A stretch of 64,000 bases of DNA from Lucinisca nassula (taxonomy: Eukaryota; Mollusca; Bivalvia; Lucinida; Lucinidae), in the NCBI GenBank assembly GCA_963580285.1, contig OY757011.1:121016440-121080439 (forward strand), read 5' to 3'. The notes below the pieces were generated by a model that worked only from the letters and a program-made list of their open reading frames with translations, was not told the DNA's origin and searched no databases. A program made the position numbers and the translations under genes. Below are positions 20,881 to 32,246 of the stretch, piece after piece; position 1 is the stretch's first letter, and the number at the start of each line of letters is the position of its first letter.

Positions 20881-21560
20881 CAATGACCGGTCACAGGTCA
20901 AAACTTTTGCATGGGTGGGAAACCCTTGTCACAAGGTACCTACATGCCAAATATGAAGGCTCTATCTTAAACGATTCAAAAGTTATGAGAAAGAAGATCA
21001 AAGGCCAAGGTCACAGGTCAAAATTTTTGTATAGCTGGAAAGTCCTTGCAACAAGGAACATGCATGCCAAATATGAAGGCTCTATCTCAAATAGTTCAAA
21101 AGTTATGATAAAGTAGGTCACATGTCAAGGTCAAAATCACAAATCATTTTTAAATGAATAGGAAGCCCTTGTCACAAGGAAACTACATGCCAAATATGAA
21201 GGCCCTATCTCAAATGCTTCAAAAGTTATAATAAAATATGTCAAATGTCAAGGTAAAGGTCACAGATCATTTTTATGTATGAATAGGAAGCCCTTGTCGC
21301 TGTATCTCAAATGCTTCAAAAGTTATGACAAAGTAGGTCAAAGGTCAAAGTCATGGGTCAAAAGTTTTGAATGGTTCAGAAAACCTTGTCACAAGGAATA
21401 TACATGCCAAATATGAAGGCTCTATCTCATATGGTTCGAAAGTTATGATAAAGTAGGTCACAGGTCAAGGTCACAGGTCAAGCCGAAAACAGGGAAGCCG
21501 TTGTCACAAGGAACCTACATGCCAAATATGAAGGCTTTATCTCAAACGGTTCAAAAGTTA
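20881..21560 (+). repeat. R2 array (~120-bp units)
   Basis: Units with CCTTGTCACAAGGAACCTAC, ATGCCAAATATGAAGGCTC, TCTCAAACGGTTCAAAAGTT, ATGACAAAGTAGGTCAAAGG and TCAAGGTCACAGGTCA. Five or six copies lie near 20943, 21063, 21188, 21408 and 21520. Also found at 34520-35510. Dense in AGGTCA hexamers. The small ORF here is a repeat frame. Confidence 0.85.
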
Positions 21561-24545
21561 TGACAAAATAACCTTCTGATCTACTTTTTGATTTGACATG
21601 ACCCATATTCGACCTTAACTGTGATATTGTCCAGATGATCATCCTGAGCAAGTTTTATGTTGATCTGACTAAAACTGTGGCCTCTTAAGAGTGTTCAAAA
21701 CGTTTTGACCTGACCTACTTTTTGACCCGACATGACCCATATTCAAACTTGACCCAGATATTGTCAAGATGATCGTTCTGAGCAAGTTTGATGATGATCA
21801 GACCAAAACTGGGGCCTCCAGTGTGTTTACAAGGTTTTTCAACAATCTGACCCACTGACCAATTTATTGACCAGACATGACCCATATTCGAAAGGACTTC
21901 GGAAACTTTGTTAAGACATTTGCCCCGGAAATTATAAAATCTCAAATTTAACCAAACGAACTCATCACAGAGGCAACTTAAAGGTAACACTTTGTTCTAT
22001 TATGATATGCATTTTGGTCTACAGCTCAAATATTAATTTTGTTGATTTTTGGCTTAATTGAGTCAAGTTTCTATAAAGTTGCATAGGAAACAGAAACTTT
22101 TAAATAAGTATATGTTCCCCCCCTTGCCCAATAAAACAATTTGGCATACATTTGTATTTTTAACTTATACATCCTCTGACCAACTGTCGTGTTTGGGCAA
22201 GGGGGGGGGGGAAGGCTGTGAAAAATCCTAAAAACCAACATGCATGCTTAGCGCTATCATTGAAAAACTTCACAGGATTTGGAACTATACTGTATCATTA
22301 TACAGTAGGGTTTATTTTTAAACTAAGAACATATTTATGCCTGGCTGAGCATATATAGTGTACATACAGAATACAGGTATGTTATACCTGAATGAGCAGG
22401 CTACCTGTCTTCTATAAATAACAGGTGTATATCTAATATTATTATTTATGTACAGGTGTGTCCATTTGTGATGAGCACTGTACCTCCTGGTGTAAAATGC
22501 ATTGAAGTAGTGCACCTGCGTTTTATGTGTGCATAGCACTATATGTTGAAATTTTGAGTTGTAATAGCCCTAACTTGATATCAACTTGAAAATGAAACAT
22601 GGAATTGTCATTTTTTTACCTTATATTATTTTCAAAAATTATCACCCCCGCCCACTTCAATGTGGAATTTTTCTACTAGTGTGCCATCCTTCTACATTTG
22701 GTAAATGCCATGATGTTCGAAATACGTCAGTTTTTAGTATACATTAGGTCAATTCCATATATACACACTACAGACGCTTGCAGAAGCTTTCAAAATTGAG
22801 GCATAAAACCCCCCATAGTTTCCGAAGTCCTTAACCGAGATATTGTCAAGTTTGATGAAGATCGGACCAAAACTGTGGCCTCTAGTGTGTTCAGAGGGTT
22901 TTTCTATGATTTGACCTACTGACCTATTTTTTGAACCGACATATTGTACCCATATTCGAACTTGATGATCATTCTGTGTAAGTTTGATGATGATCGGACC
23001 AAAACTGTGGCCTCTAGAGTGTTCACCAGGTTTTGTTATGATTTGACCTACTGACCTACTTTTTGACCCGACATGACCCGTATTCAAACTTGACCGAGAT
23101 ATTGTCAAGATGATCATTCTGAGCACGTTTGATTATAATCGGACAAAAAACTGTGGCCTCTAGTGTGTTCACAATTCTCTGATTTGACCTACTGACCTAC
23201 TTTTTGACCCAGCATGACCCATATTCGAACTTGACCGAGACATTGTCAAGATGATCATTCTGGGCAAGTTTGATGATGATTGGACCAAAACTGTGGCCTC
23301 TAGTGTATTCACAAGGTATTTCTATGATTTGACCTACTGACCTATTTTGTGACCCGACATGATCCATATTCGAACTTGACCAAGATATTATCAAGATGAT
23401 CATTCATATCAAGTTTGATGATGATTGGACCAAACCTGTGGCCTCAAGTGTGTTCAGAAGGTTTTTTCTATGATTTGACCTACTGATCTACTTTTGACCT
23501 GACAACACCCATATTCGAACTTGACCGAGATATTGCCAAGATAATCATCCTGGGCAAGTTTGATGATGATCGGACCAAACTGAGGCCTCTAGTGTGTTCA
23601 CAAGGTTTTTCTCTGAGTTGACCTACTGACCTACTTTTTGACCCGACATGACCCATATTCGAACTTGACCGAGATAATGTCAAGATAATCATTCTGAGCA
23701 AGTTTGATAATTATCGGACCAAAACTTTGGCCTCAAGTGTATTCACAAGGTTTTTCTATGATTTGACCTACTGACCTACTTTGTGACCCGACATGACAAA
23801 TATTCGAACTTGACCAAGATATTGTCAAGACGATCATTCTGAGCAAGTTTGATGACCATCCGATCAAAACTGTGACCTCTAGAGTGTTCACAAGGTTTTT
23901 CTGTGATTTGACCTACTGACCTACTTTTTGACCCGACATGACTCGTATTCAAACTTGACCGAGATATTGTCAAGATGATCATTCTGGGCAAGTTTGATGA
24001 CGATCGGACCAAAACTTTGTCCTCTAGAGTGTTCACAAGGTTTTTCTCTGATTTGACCTCCTGACCTACTTTTTGACCCGACATGACCCATATTCGAACT
24101 TGACCGAGATATTGTCAAGATAATCATTCTAAGCAAGTTTGATAATTATCGGACCAAAACTGTGGCCTCTAGTGTATTCACAAGGTTTTTCGATGATTTG
24201 ACCTAATGACCTACTTTGTGACCCGACATGACCGATATTCGTACTTGACCGAGATATTGTCATGATGATCATTCTGACCAAGTTTGATGATGATTGGCCC
24301 AAAACTTAGACCTCTAGTGTGTCCACAAGGTTTTTCTATGATTTGACCTAATGACCTACTTTGTGACCCGACATGACCGATATTCGAACTTGACCGAGAT
24401 ATTGTCATGATGATCATTCTTACCAAGTTTGATGATGATTGGCCCAAAACTGTGACCTCTAGTGTGTTCACAAGAAAGTTTACGGACGGACGCACGCACG
24501 ACGGACAAAAAGTGATCCCAAAAGCTCACCTTGTCAGATGAGCTA
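21561..24545 (-). repeat. R3 array (~145-bp units) with right terminus
   Basis: Units with CCTACTTTTTGACCCGACATG, CCCATATTCGAACTTGACCG, AGATATTGTCAAGATGATCA, GCAAGTTTGATGATGATCGG, CCAAAACTGTGGCCTCTAG, TGTTCACAAGGTTTTTC. About fourteen copies, interrupted at 21892-22832. The array ends in GGACGGACGCACGCACGACGG and the terminus AGCTCACCTTGTCAGATGAGCTAA. The minus-strand ORFs repeating SSNMGHVGSKSRSVGQI are frames through units and are not genes. Confidence 0.9.
21892..22832. mobile_element. ~940-bp inverted-repeat element inside R3
   Basis: It begins AAGGACTTCGGAAACT and ends with its reverse complement, AGTTTCCGAAGTCCTT (about 22817-22832), cutting one R3 unit at ATATTCGAA / ACCGAGATATTG. The interior has an inverted pair around CCCCCCTTGCCCAATA and GGGCAAGGGGGGG (22120-22212) and no transposase. 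No clear target duplication. Confidence 0.65.
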
Positions 24546-25469
24546 ATAAAAATAAATGGAGTCCTACACGATGAAAATTTCGTAGTCACGATGAAAATTT
24601 CCTCCTTCCGATGAATTGATAGTAGCTGTAACAATGTCAGTCAATGTAAAACTCAATAATTTGAACAACATTGGTAGAGGCCGCATACTAAATATCAAAG
24701 ACCTGGGCCTTCTGGTTTCAGACGCTTTAAAGTTTTGGCCCAGGGCCTTAAATTGAATGTAAATGCATGCCAATTATTAAGTGTCTGGGTCTTCTGGTTT
24801 CAGACAAGAAGTTTTCCCCTTAATGAGTCTATCTTTAACAAATGACCCCCTAGGTGTGGCCATTTTGAACCCACAGGTAAAATATGAATAATTGTGGTAA
24901 AGATTCATCAGATGAAGCTGTATACCCAATTATCAAAGACCTGGACCTTCTTATTTCAGAAAAGGAGAATATTAAAGGTTTTCCCATTATAACAACGCTG
25001 TTAAGCCAGCCCTCCCCACTCTGGTTGGGGCCATTTTGGACCCAGGGCTATACATCGAACAATCTTGTTAAAGTCTACTAGATGTAGCTGCAAGCCAAAT
25101 ATCAAAAGCCCGGGTCGTCTGTTTTCAGACAAGAAGATTTTTAAAGTTTTTCCTATATGGTTCAATGTTAAACAAGTTACACCTGGGACCGGGCCATTTT
25201 TTACCCCAGGGCTATAATTTGAACACATTTGGTTCATTAGACAATGCAGCTTATCAAGTACAAAATACCTGAGACTTATGGTTTCAGACAATAAGATTTT
25301 AATGTTTATTTCTATGTTTGTTAAACACGTGATCCCTGGGGCGTTCAAAGGCTTTAATTTGAACAACTTTGATAGAGGTCCTCGAGACGAAGCTGCATAC
25401 CAAATCCAAATATCAAAGGCTTTTGCGATCTGGTTTCAGACAAAAAGATTTTTCAGTAAAAACTTTCCC

Positions 25470-25682
25470 TGTTTGTTTGTTTGTTTGATTTGAGGTTTAA
25501 TGTCCCCATCAACACTGTAAAGGTCAGTCGCTTCCAATTTTGTGGGACTTTTACCCGACAATCGGACATTGAGATGAAATGACATCTCAAGCCCTGCCGT
25601 CCAATGAAACCAATAGGGTTTATAAGCATGGACGTTCCGACTAGCACCACTTTGCCTGGGCAGGCTTAGATCCTTTCCCCGT
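25470..25682 (-). mobile_element. SINE-C copy inside R4
   Basis: TTTGTTTGTTTGTTTGATTTG, GAGGTTTAATGTCCCC, CATTGAGATGAAATGACATC, ATGGACGTTCCGACTAGCACC. The head third is missing, so the copy is 5-prime truncated. Confidence 0.85.
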
Positions 25683-25862
25683 ATAATCCCATGTAAAACC
25701 AGTGGATCCTAGGGCGGGACCGTTTGTGGCACCGGGACTATAATTTGAATAATCTTGGTAGAGGACCACAATGTCTCCGCATGTGAAATATCAAGTGCCT
25801 GGACCCTCTGGTTTCAGTCAAGAAGAGTTTTATTATTTTTTCCTTATGTGGGTCTACGTTAA

Positions 25863-26080
25863 TCCTTTTTGTACCAAATGGATTCTTCCTCCTTATATAT
25901 AGCTGGAGTCCATTTCAAAATTTAGGGGTGTCAGGTTGTGTTTTCATCAAAATTGATTTGGAAAATGACAAATTTTAGCAAACAGTGGAGGCCCCGATCA
26001 GACGCCGCGTTCTGCGGCGTCTGACCTGGCGCTGCACTCTTTGCCAGGGTACCCTTTTGGGGTTTCCGGTACAAAATGGG
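25863..26080 (+). mobile_element. TTAA-type MITE inside R4
   Basis: TTAA at 25859-25862 and 26081-26084. Ends TCCTTTTTGTACC and GGTACAAAATGGG. The core GATCAGACGCCGCG, CGGCGTCTGA is palindromic. Same family as 18135. Confidence 0.82.
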
Positions 26081-26391
26081 TTAAACAAGTGGCCACTGGG
26101 ACGGGGCCACTTTTGACCCCAGAGCTAAACCTTGAACAACTTTGGAAAAGGTCCACTAGACGATGCTGTGTACCAAATATCAAATGCCAGAGCCTTTTGG
26201 TTTCAGACAAGAAGATTTTTAATCTGTTTTCTCTATCAAGGGTTTATGGTAAACAAGTGATCAAATTTTTGACCCAAGGGTTATAATTTGAACAATTTTG
26301 TTAGCGGTTTATTAGACGAAGCTGCATACCAAATAACAAAGACCGGGGACTTAAAGTTTCAGACTAGGATTTTTGTAAAAATGTTTCAGCA

Positions 26392-26875
26392 TTTCAGTGG
26401 TTTCTTGCTGTCGAGTCCTCACCGCTGTCTCACCTATGTGGTTCTTTGAGTATTTGTGTTCACGAAGATGTTACACTGATGAGTTAGGAGGCCTTCATGC
26501 GGACTGAACAAATTATTTGTCTAAATCGCGGCGGAAGTAAGGGCGAGGATTGTGGCCACGTAAAATCGATTTAAGCCCCCCCCCCCCCCCCCCTGGAATT
26601 CTTTCCACTGACCGTTCCAAGGCGGTTCTTCTGTGGCGGTTTATTTATGTTTTTGTTTGTTACTTACTGTGTGTATCACTTGTGTCTTTTTATTTTGGAT
26701 GGCCATTTGGCCATTGTGTGGGAAATTAACTGTCCGTATGGCATTCCTTTGTTTAGGTTTCCATTATGGTCTGGTCGCTTCATGTTTGTGTTTCTTTCCC
26801 TTTTGTGTTTTTGATGGATGGAGTAAGTTAATTGTATCGATTCCTAATCTTTGTTTTACTTCTACTTTAATAGAG
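26392..26875 (+). mobile_element. Element H (UTR segment) inside R4
   Basis: Starts GTTTCAGCATTTCAGTGG, then TGCTGTCGAGTCCTCACC, TGATGAGTTAGGAGGCCTTC, CGTAAAATCGATTTAAGCC plus a C-run, CCGTTCCAAGGCGGTTC, GGCCATTTGGCCATTGTGTG, ATCGATTCCTAATCTTTG, ACTTCTAC. It is the inverse of 28440-28980 and 58905-59425, where the ORF-bearing element shows this is its 3-prime untranslated part. Confidence 0.85.
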
Positions 26876-27555
26876 ATCCCTAGACGAAGCTGCATACCGA
26901 ATATCAAAGACCTGGGCTATCTGGTTTCAGACAAGATTTTGAAAGTTTTCCCATTATAACATTATGTAACACCAGTAGGCCCCAGAGCGTGGCCATTTTT
27001 TTGGCCCCAGGGCTATAATTTAAACAATCAATGTAGAAGTCTGCTAGATGTAGCTGGATGTCAATTATCAAGTATCCTGGCCTTCTGGTTTCAAACAAGA
27101 AGAGTTTTAAAGATTTTCCCTTTATCGGTCTACGTTAAACAAGTGCCCCTGTGGCATAGGCATTTTTTGGCCCCAGAGCTAAATTTGAAGGACTGGTAGA
27201 GGTCAACTAGACGAAGCTGCATACCAAATATCATAGATATGGGCCTTCTAGTTTCAGAAAAGAAAATTTTAAAGGTTCTCCCATCATAACTCTATGTAAA
27301 ACCAGTAGGCCCCCGGATGGTGCCATTTTTGACCCCAGGGCTATAATCTGAACAATCTCTGTAGATGTCCACTAGAAGTTACTGCATGCCTTCTAGTCTC
27401 AGACAAGAATATTTTTGTTTTTTTCCCGAAATGGGTCTATGTTTATTAAGTGACCCCTGGGCGGGGCCATTGGAACCCCTGGGCTATAACTTGAACAATT
27501 TTGGTAGAGGTCCATTAGACGGTGCTGCACACCAAATATCAAAGACCTGGGTCTT

Positions 27556-27866
27556 CTTTTGTTTTGTTTTATTTGATTTGAGGTTTAACGTTCCCGTCAA
27601 CACTGTATAGGTCGTTTTGGAGACGTTGCTTCCAATTTTGTGGGACTTTTACCCGACATTGAGATGGAATGACATCTCAAGCCCTGTCGCCCAATGAAAC
27701 CAATAGGTTTATAAGCATGGACGGCCCGACTCGCATCGCTTTGCCTTGGCAGGCTTAGATCCTCCAAGCGGTTTACCAGTACTCGTATGCTGTCGGATTC
27801 AGCTCTGCGTGGAAACATCATGCAGCCCATCTATTTCACCAAGCACCGATGGGCGGGGGCCACCTG
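27556..27866 (-). mobile_element. SINE-C copy inside R4
   Basis: Full-length reversed copy from GTTTTGTTTTATTTGATTTG to CGATGGGCGGGGGCC. The flanks ACCTGGGTCTTCT and ACCTGGTCTTCT are a near-perfect target duplication within the R4 unit. Confidence 0.88.
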
Positions 27867-28046
27867 GTCTTCTGGTTTCAGACAAGAAGATTTTTTTTCG
27901 TTAATTGACCCCTTTTGTTGCCATGAGGAGATGTCATTCAAAGACATTGTGGACGGAGGTACGGACAGACAGATGGATAGACGACGATGACGAGGGACCA
28001 AGAGTGATCACAATAGCTTCCCCAGAGCCTTCGGCGCAGGTGAGCT

Positions 28047-28291
28047 AAAAAGCAAAGGTGATTCATCAACAAGCACCTGGCAAGCCTTACAAGGAGCCTG
28101 ATATCCTGTAGAATGTCAAAGATTGCAAGACGTAGCCAAGTACAACTACCTTGGAAGCACATTGTGTAGAGTCATGCACATTGATGAGGAAGTCAATACC
28201 AGGATTACCAAAGCTATTGCAGCATTTGGCCGACAATGTTGTAGTGTTTAGGGACGAAACGGAATCAGACACAAATTTAAAATTAAAAAGG
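28047..28291 (+). mobile_element. LINE fragment, RT C-terminal part 1
   Basis: The plus-strand frame reads QDVAKYNYLGSTLC, VMHIDEEVNTRITKA, IAAFGRQ and, after a stop, GRNGIRHKFKIK. YLGS-L, the E-VN-RI-KA helix and AFGRL are the standard signature after the RT catalytic region in a widespread LINE group. It is cut at about 28291 by element H and resumes at 29523. Stops and frameshifts make it a pseudogene. Confidence 0.82.
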
Positions 28292-29522
28292 GAAATGATC
28301 AGGAACTGATACAATCAGATCCCAAATTCTTCCCACAATATCACCAGGGAAAGAAGTCGAAAATAGAGTGATGACAGTAAACAAAACTGTCCACAGGTAA
28401 ACCGACTCAGCAGTTCTTCCCAAACAGGTGTTGTCTCAGAATATCCAAGGTAGAAGTAAAACAAAGATCAGGAATCGATACAATTAACTTACTCCACCCA
28501 TCAAAGACACCAAAGGGAAAGAAATACAAACATTAAGCGACTAGACCATAAACAAAGGAAGGTCATAAGGACAGTTACTTTCCCACAAAATGGCCATATG
28601 GCCATCCAAAATAAAAGACACAAGTGATACACACAGTAAGTAACAAACAACAACATAAATAAATCGCCACAGAAGAACCGCCTTGGAACGGTCCGTGGAA
28701 AGATTTCCACTGGAGGGGGGGGCTTAAATCGATTTTACGTGGCCACAATCCTCGCCCTTACTTCCGCCGCGATTTAGACAAATAATTTGTTCAGTCCGCA
28801 TGAAGGCCTCCTAACTCATCAGTGTAACATCTTCGTGAACACAAATACTCAAAGAACCACATAGGTGAGACAGCGGTGAGGACTCGACAGCAAGAAACCA
28901 CTGAAATGCTGGAGCAAAAGAAAACCAACAGTTAGACTCCGATGGGCCCGACCAGAGACAGAGCATCAGGCACCAACCAACATTACCTTGAATTAGATCT
29001 CCCTAATTCTCAATAAGCCTTTACGTTGGTACCGTCATAGAATCTGAGGCCTGACCCACCGGCGTGCAATTAAAGAGGGAAGCAAAGTTGCCAACCGTGA
29101 TTGGGTTAACTACCATGCAGACAGTCTGTCGTATAATATCCATGTTGTACCCAATCTTTTTATATCGAAGAACGATTTTACGAAATTGGGTGCTAAAGTC
29201 ATTGCGGTTAAATATTTTTCTGAATTTATATACTAAGTCACCATAAAATTCGGGTTCCGATAGACCTTGTTGCAGAAGAGATTTAAGTCCAATATTGAAT
29301 TTTGAAATTAAATCAGAATGGCGTCTATAAAATTTTGAAAAGGCTTTGCGTAGTTTATGGTACCGATAACCCTGATTAAGAAGTTTAGCCGTTAATAATT
29401 TATTACCAGTGTTGAAGTCAGTTACATGACCACACATGACTACCAAACCTAACTGAAAAGGAGCAATATACATAATGGGGAAAAGAATCTGAATCACTTA
29501 CATGACACATTAAACTAGAAAG
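28292..29522 (-). mobile_element. Element H, longest copy, inserted in a LINE
   Basis: Minus orientation: a 158-codon ORF near its upstream end (29021-29497), then the UTR-like segment (28980 to 28440) repeated elsewhere, then a tail (28440 to 28292; AACTGCTGAGTCGG, TTTGTTTACTGTCATC) also found at 56245-56340 and 57712-57770. It sits between LINE codons KIK and (Y)KTTEIV, so it is younger than the LINE. Confidence 0.78.
29021..29497 (-). CDS. C-terminal part of a retroelement-like ORF in element H
   Basis: The longest meaningful ORF of the repeats, 158 codons. It is basic and aromatic-rich, with YRYHKLRKAFSKFYRRHSDL, EFYGDLVYKFRKI and FRKIVLRYKKIGYN. The pattern L-x-QGY-x-x-x-KL-x-x-x-F-x-KF-x-x-RH resembles the tail of ORFs in mollusc and cnidarian retroelements that carry a reverse transcriptase. 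This is recalled similarity, not tested. No RT catalytic motif remains, so the copy is 5-prime truncated. The first Met is not necessarily a real start. Upstream lies the split LINE, downstream the H untranslated segment. Confidence 0.55.
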   Translation of the reverse strand: MIQILFPIMYIAPFQLGLVVMCGHVTDFNTGNKLLTAKLLNQGYRYHKLRKAFSKFYRRHSDLISKFNIGLKSLLQQGLSEPEFYGDLVYKFRKIFNRNDFSTQFRKIVLRYKKIGYNMDIIRQTVCMVVNPITVGNFASLFNCTPVGQASDSMTVPT

Positions 29523-30122
29523 ACAAATGTAAGACTACAGAAATTGTGATGCTGACAACACTATTATACAAATGCGAAACTTGATAATTTACAGACGGTA
29601 TGCCAAGACAGAAGCACTGCCCTCAGCCAAACAAGCTCTCTCAGAAAACCTTTAAAGATTAACAGGCAAAACAGGTTTCCAGACACAGAAGTTATGAAAA
29701 TGGCAGGGATGCTGCACTGTACATGCTCTTCTGAAACTAGCACAGTTAAGATCAACAGGCAATTTTACCAGGAAGCCTGAGGAACGTTTGTCTAAGAAAA
29801 TCCTCAACGGAGAACTAGAAACGCTCCCCTGGTCAGAAGAAGCGATGCAAGCATACCCTCAAAGCTTTCCTAAAGCAACAGAGTCGTGGGATCAAATTAC
29901 AAAGGACCGAGCAAAGTGGCTAAGCCTCACTAGAAGGTGCTGGTGGATATGGGTCAAAGAAGATTCAGCGGAGCCGAGCAGAAGCCTGCTCAACGCAAAT
30001 CCAAAGCTAAGGCATCACCAACAGAACGGTTTTCCTCTGTTATCTCGCTTTATCTGCAACAGACAGTTTAGTGCCAGAACTGGTCGCATCGGTCATCTTA
30101 GAACACACATTTCTAACATTTG
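29523..30122 (+). mobile_element. LINE fragment, RT C-terminal part 2
   Basis: Continues the LINE of 28047-28291: KTTEIVMLTTLLYKCET, then, after stops, RLSKKILNGELE, SPGQKKRCKHTLKAFLK, ESWDQITKDRAKW and the zinc-finger-like end ICNRQFSARTGRIGHLRTH. Order and spacing match the C-terminus of LINE polyproteins ending in a single C2H2-like motif. Several frameshifts, so it is dead. The 111-codon frame at 29788 is one stretch of it. Confidence 0.82.
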
Positions 30123-30995
30123 ATTAAGACTGGTCATTGACAGACGAACTATTATTAGCACCAACATTCTCTATGCTTGTAGCTAGCATAAAGAAAATAA
30201 TACAAACCTAAGAAAACCCATCAGTTTGGGTTTCAAAAGTGCTCCTTACACTGACTTGTGTATGTGATTATGTCGATAACGTATTCAATTACAGGACAAT
30301 AATAAACATATTTTATTGATGATTGTATATATTTTAATCTGCAACAAAATACAGGTAAAAATAGCACCACAATTTCAGTCCAGCAATTGATGAAAATATA
30401 TATATTTGATTCTGCAGAAAAACAAGTAAAAATATCACCATGATTGCCTAACACCCACGGCCCTAGCTAAAAGCACACAGACTAGAAGCTTTCCCTGTAA
30501 GGACAACGGAAACAGCCATTGCGGTTTAGTATGGATTGCTTTTTTTCAGAAAGTATCCTATTTGCTTCCAACTGTCAGTGCGAATTCAAATACACAGTTT
30601 GCTGTTAGCATTTATGGCAGTTTCCTCGAGATAGATGTATGGTATACCAAATCATCTGACTAGTTCTTGACATAACCTGTCATAACTAAAAGCAACTAAC
30701 TATTTAATTATCCAGTCAAAATCTTAATGTATTTTCCAAATGGTTGGATTATCCGGATTAAAGTGCTGTCAAGGACAACATTAGTTAGGACAACACCCAC
30801 GTGTGATTATCCTATGCTAATGTTAAAGGCTCTGAAAGCAGTATTTTTCTTAGGAAACTTTGCAGTATTTTCCTTAAGGTTACTTCAAACATAGTTTGTG
30901 GACGATCATTTGGACTGCCTCACTGAGGAGATTCTAACAAGCACCCACAATCTATGTGTCTAAGCAGAAATAAGAAAAACAAATACCCACGTAAT
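30123..30995. other. Unique AT-rich DNA with an M1 core fragment
   Basis: No gene. GTTTGTGGACGATCATTTGG, CTGCCTCACTGAGG, TTCTAACAAGCACCCACAATC at 30893-30955 is a degenerate hairpin core of the M1 kind. Confidence 0.55.
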
Positions 30996-31175
30996 CTCCA
31001 ATATGTGGTTGGAGCCTCGCCCGGGTCATATGAGAGATGCGAAGTTCTGCAATAGAAGGTCAGGTTTTTCTTCGAGTACTCCCGTTTTTGCACACCTCTG
31101 ATTAACGATCGGCCCGATATGAGTGAAATAATCTTGGAAGGGCCGTAAAACCAAAACCAAATAAAAAAAAAAACA
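30996..31175 (+). mobile_element. SINE-like tail segment
   Basis: CCTCGCCCGGGTCATATGAG and GATCGGCCCGATATGAGTG, then GGGCCGTAAAACCAAAACC plus an A-rich run. The ending resembles mollusc SINE tails (GCGTTAAACCAAA). The head is unclear. Confidence 0.45.
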
Positions 31176-31624
31176 AAAAAACTCCAATATACATTTCATA
31201 AAAAAGTAGCGTTTACAAAGACATTCTCTTCATGCATTCAGTACTGTCTACTGTGTTGCTATGGGCCATATTATCTCTATCATTTCATTTTCATGACTGT
31301 TTCGAAAGGCCATACTACTGGCTATTCCGGTGTTATGGTTAATGCATCCATATGATTGATATGCAGGTCAGCCCTGTCAAAGTTAGAAAAGAGGGAGACA
31401 TATTACATGTCTTTCTGTGTTCTTGAAAAAAGGCTCTGTTCTCAAAGAGTAAAGGTGTCTACTCTTTTCAGCGAGAGACAACTTTCGGAACATTCAGTTT
31501 GCTTTTTCTGTAAACTTTGTCACATGAAATATGGGTCTAAGGAAAGAATTTGCTGCTCAGGATATGGGAGACAAATTGCCCATATTAAAAGGGAAACAAA
31601 AAACAGTTGTTTCCCTTGAAAACA
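31176..31624. other. Unique stretch
   Basis: An 87-codon Cys-rich frame (31356-31619) has no recognisable domain and weak start context, and I do not call it a gene. Near its end, GGGAAACAAAAAACAG and TTGTTTCCC form a short hairpin. Confidence 0.35.
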
Positions 31625-31855
31625 CACATATAATTTATACGCCCTTAAACCCCGTTTTAATAAAGTAAAACTGGGGTTTTAGGGGTACCATTATTTTTCT
31701 TATTTCTGCCTAAACATAGATTGTGGATACGCGTTAGAACTGTCTCAACAAGTACCATCATTCTATGTTTTTAAGCCGGATTATTGTCATCTGAAAAATT
31801 TCATTTTTGGTGGTAAAATTTCAATACACTTGAACAGGCGTGTTTTCGTAAAGGT
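31625..31855. mobile_element. Hairpin MITE M1
   Basis: TTTATACGCCCTTAAACCCC, AGTAAAACTGGGGTTTTAGG, TTTCTTATTTCTGCC, AACATAGATTGTGGATACG, CATTCTATGTTTTTAAG, ACAGGCGTGTTTTCGT. The central palindrome is partly lost. Confidence 0.75.
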
Positions 31856-31964
31856 CTGATATAAGAGCTAGCAATGGTGTCTGTAAAACACTACGCCCCC
31901 AACAATATGCTTGCACCATTAATGCCATCATTTTCAAAAGGCCATAATCGAAGAACAAGATTTC

Positions 31965-32246
31965 AATCACGAAAACATGCCTATACCAATACATTGTAAC
32001 CTTTATCGCCGAAAAGATGAAAATTTTAAGATGAAAAATTGAGATATTTTTCTTATTTATGCTCAAAATATAGATTGTGGGTACCCGTTAGAACCGCCTC
32101 ATCGAAGCGGTTCTAACGAGTACCCACACTCTATATTTTAGAGCAGAAATAAGAAAAGTAAGGTTACCCCTGTAAACCCCAGTTTCACTATATAAAAGTG
32201 GGGTTTGAGGGGGTCAAAATTATATAGGCGTGTTTTCGTGATGATC
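31965..32246. mobile_element. Hairpin MITE M1, near-intact
   Basis: Outer ends ATCACGAAAACATGCCTAT and ATAGGCGTGTTTTCGTGAT are inverted. The centre is a long palindrome, AATATAGATTGTGGGTACCC, GTTAGAACCGCCTC-ATC-GAAGCGGTTCTAAC, GAGTACCCACACTCTATATT (32066-32138). The arms differ in sequence (TCGCCGAAAAGATG left, AGTGGGGTTTGAGG right). Non-coding. It abuts the R5 array at its right. Confidence 0.85.

Larger units (their letters stand above)
24546..28046 (+). repeat. R4 array (~165-200-bp units) with right terminus
   Basis: It opens with the module also seen at 2837. Units carry GAAGCTGCATACCAAATATC, AAAGACCTGGGCCTTCTGG, TTTCAGACAAGAAGATTTT, GGGCGGGGCCATTTTTGACC, CCAGGGCTATAATTTGAACA, TTGGTAGAGGTCCACTAGA. 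The array ends in GTGGACGGAGGTACGGACAG, then ATAGCTTCCCCAGAGCC, TTCGGCGCAGGTGAGCTAAAA. It is interrupted by SINE-C twice, a TTAA MITE and element H. No protein. Confidence 0.9.

Noticed and set aside
23197..24495. Stacked minus-strand ORFs with SSNMGHVGSKSRSVGQI
   Set aside because: Frames through R3 tandem units, with the peptide similarity only reflecting DNA repeats.
31356..31619. Cys-rich 87-codon ORF
   Set aside because: No domain, no splice or start support, and it lies between MITEs. A coding potential or homology search would be needed.
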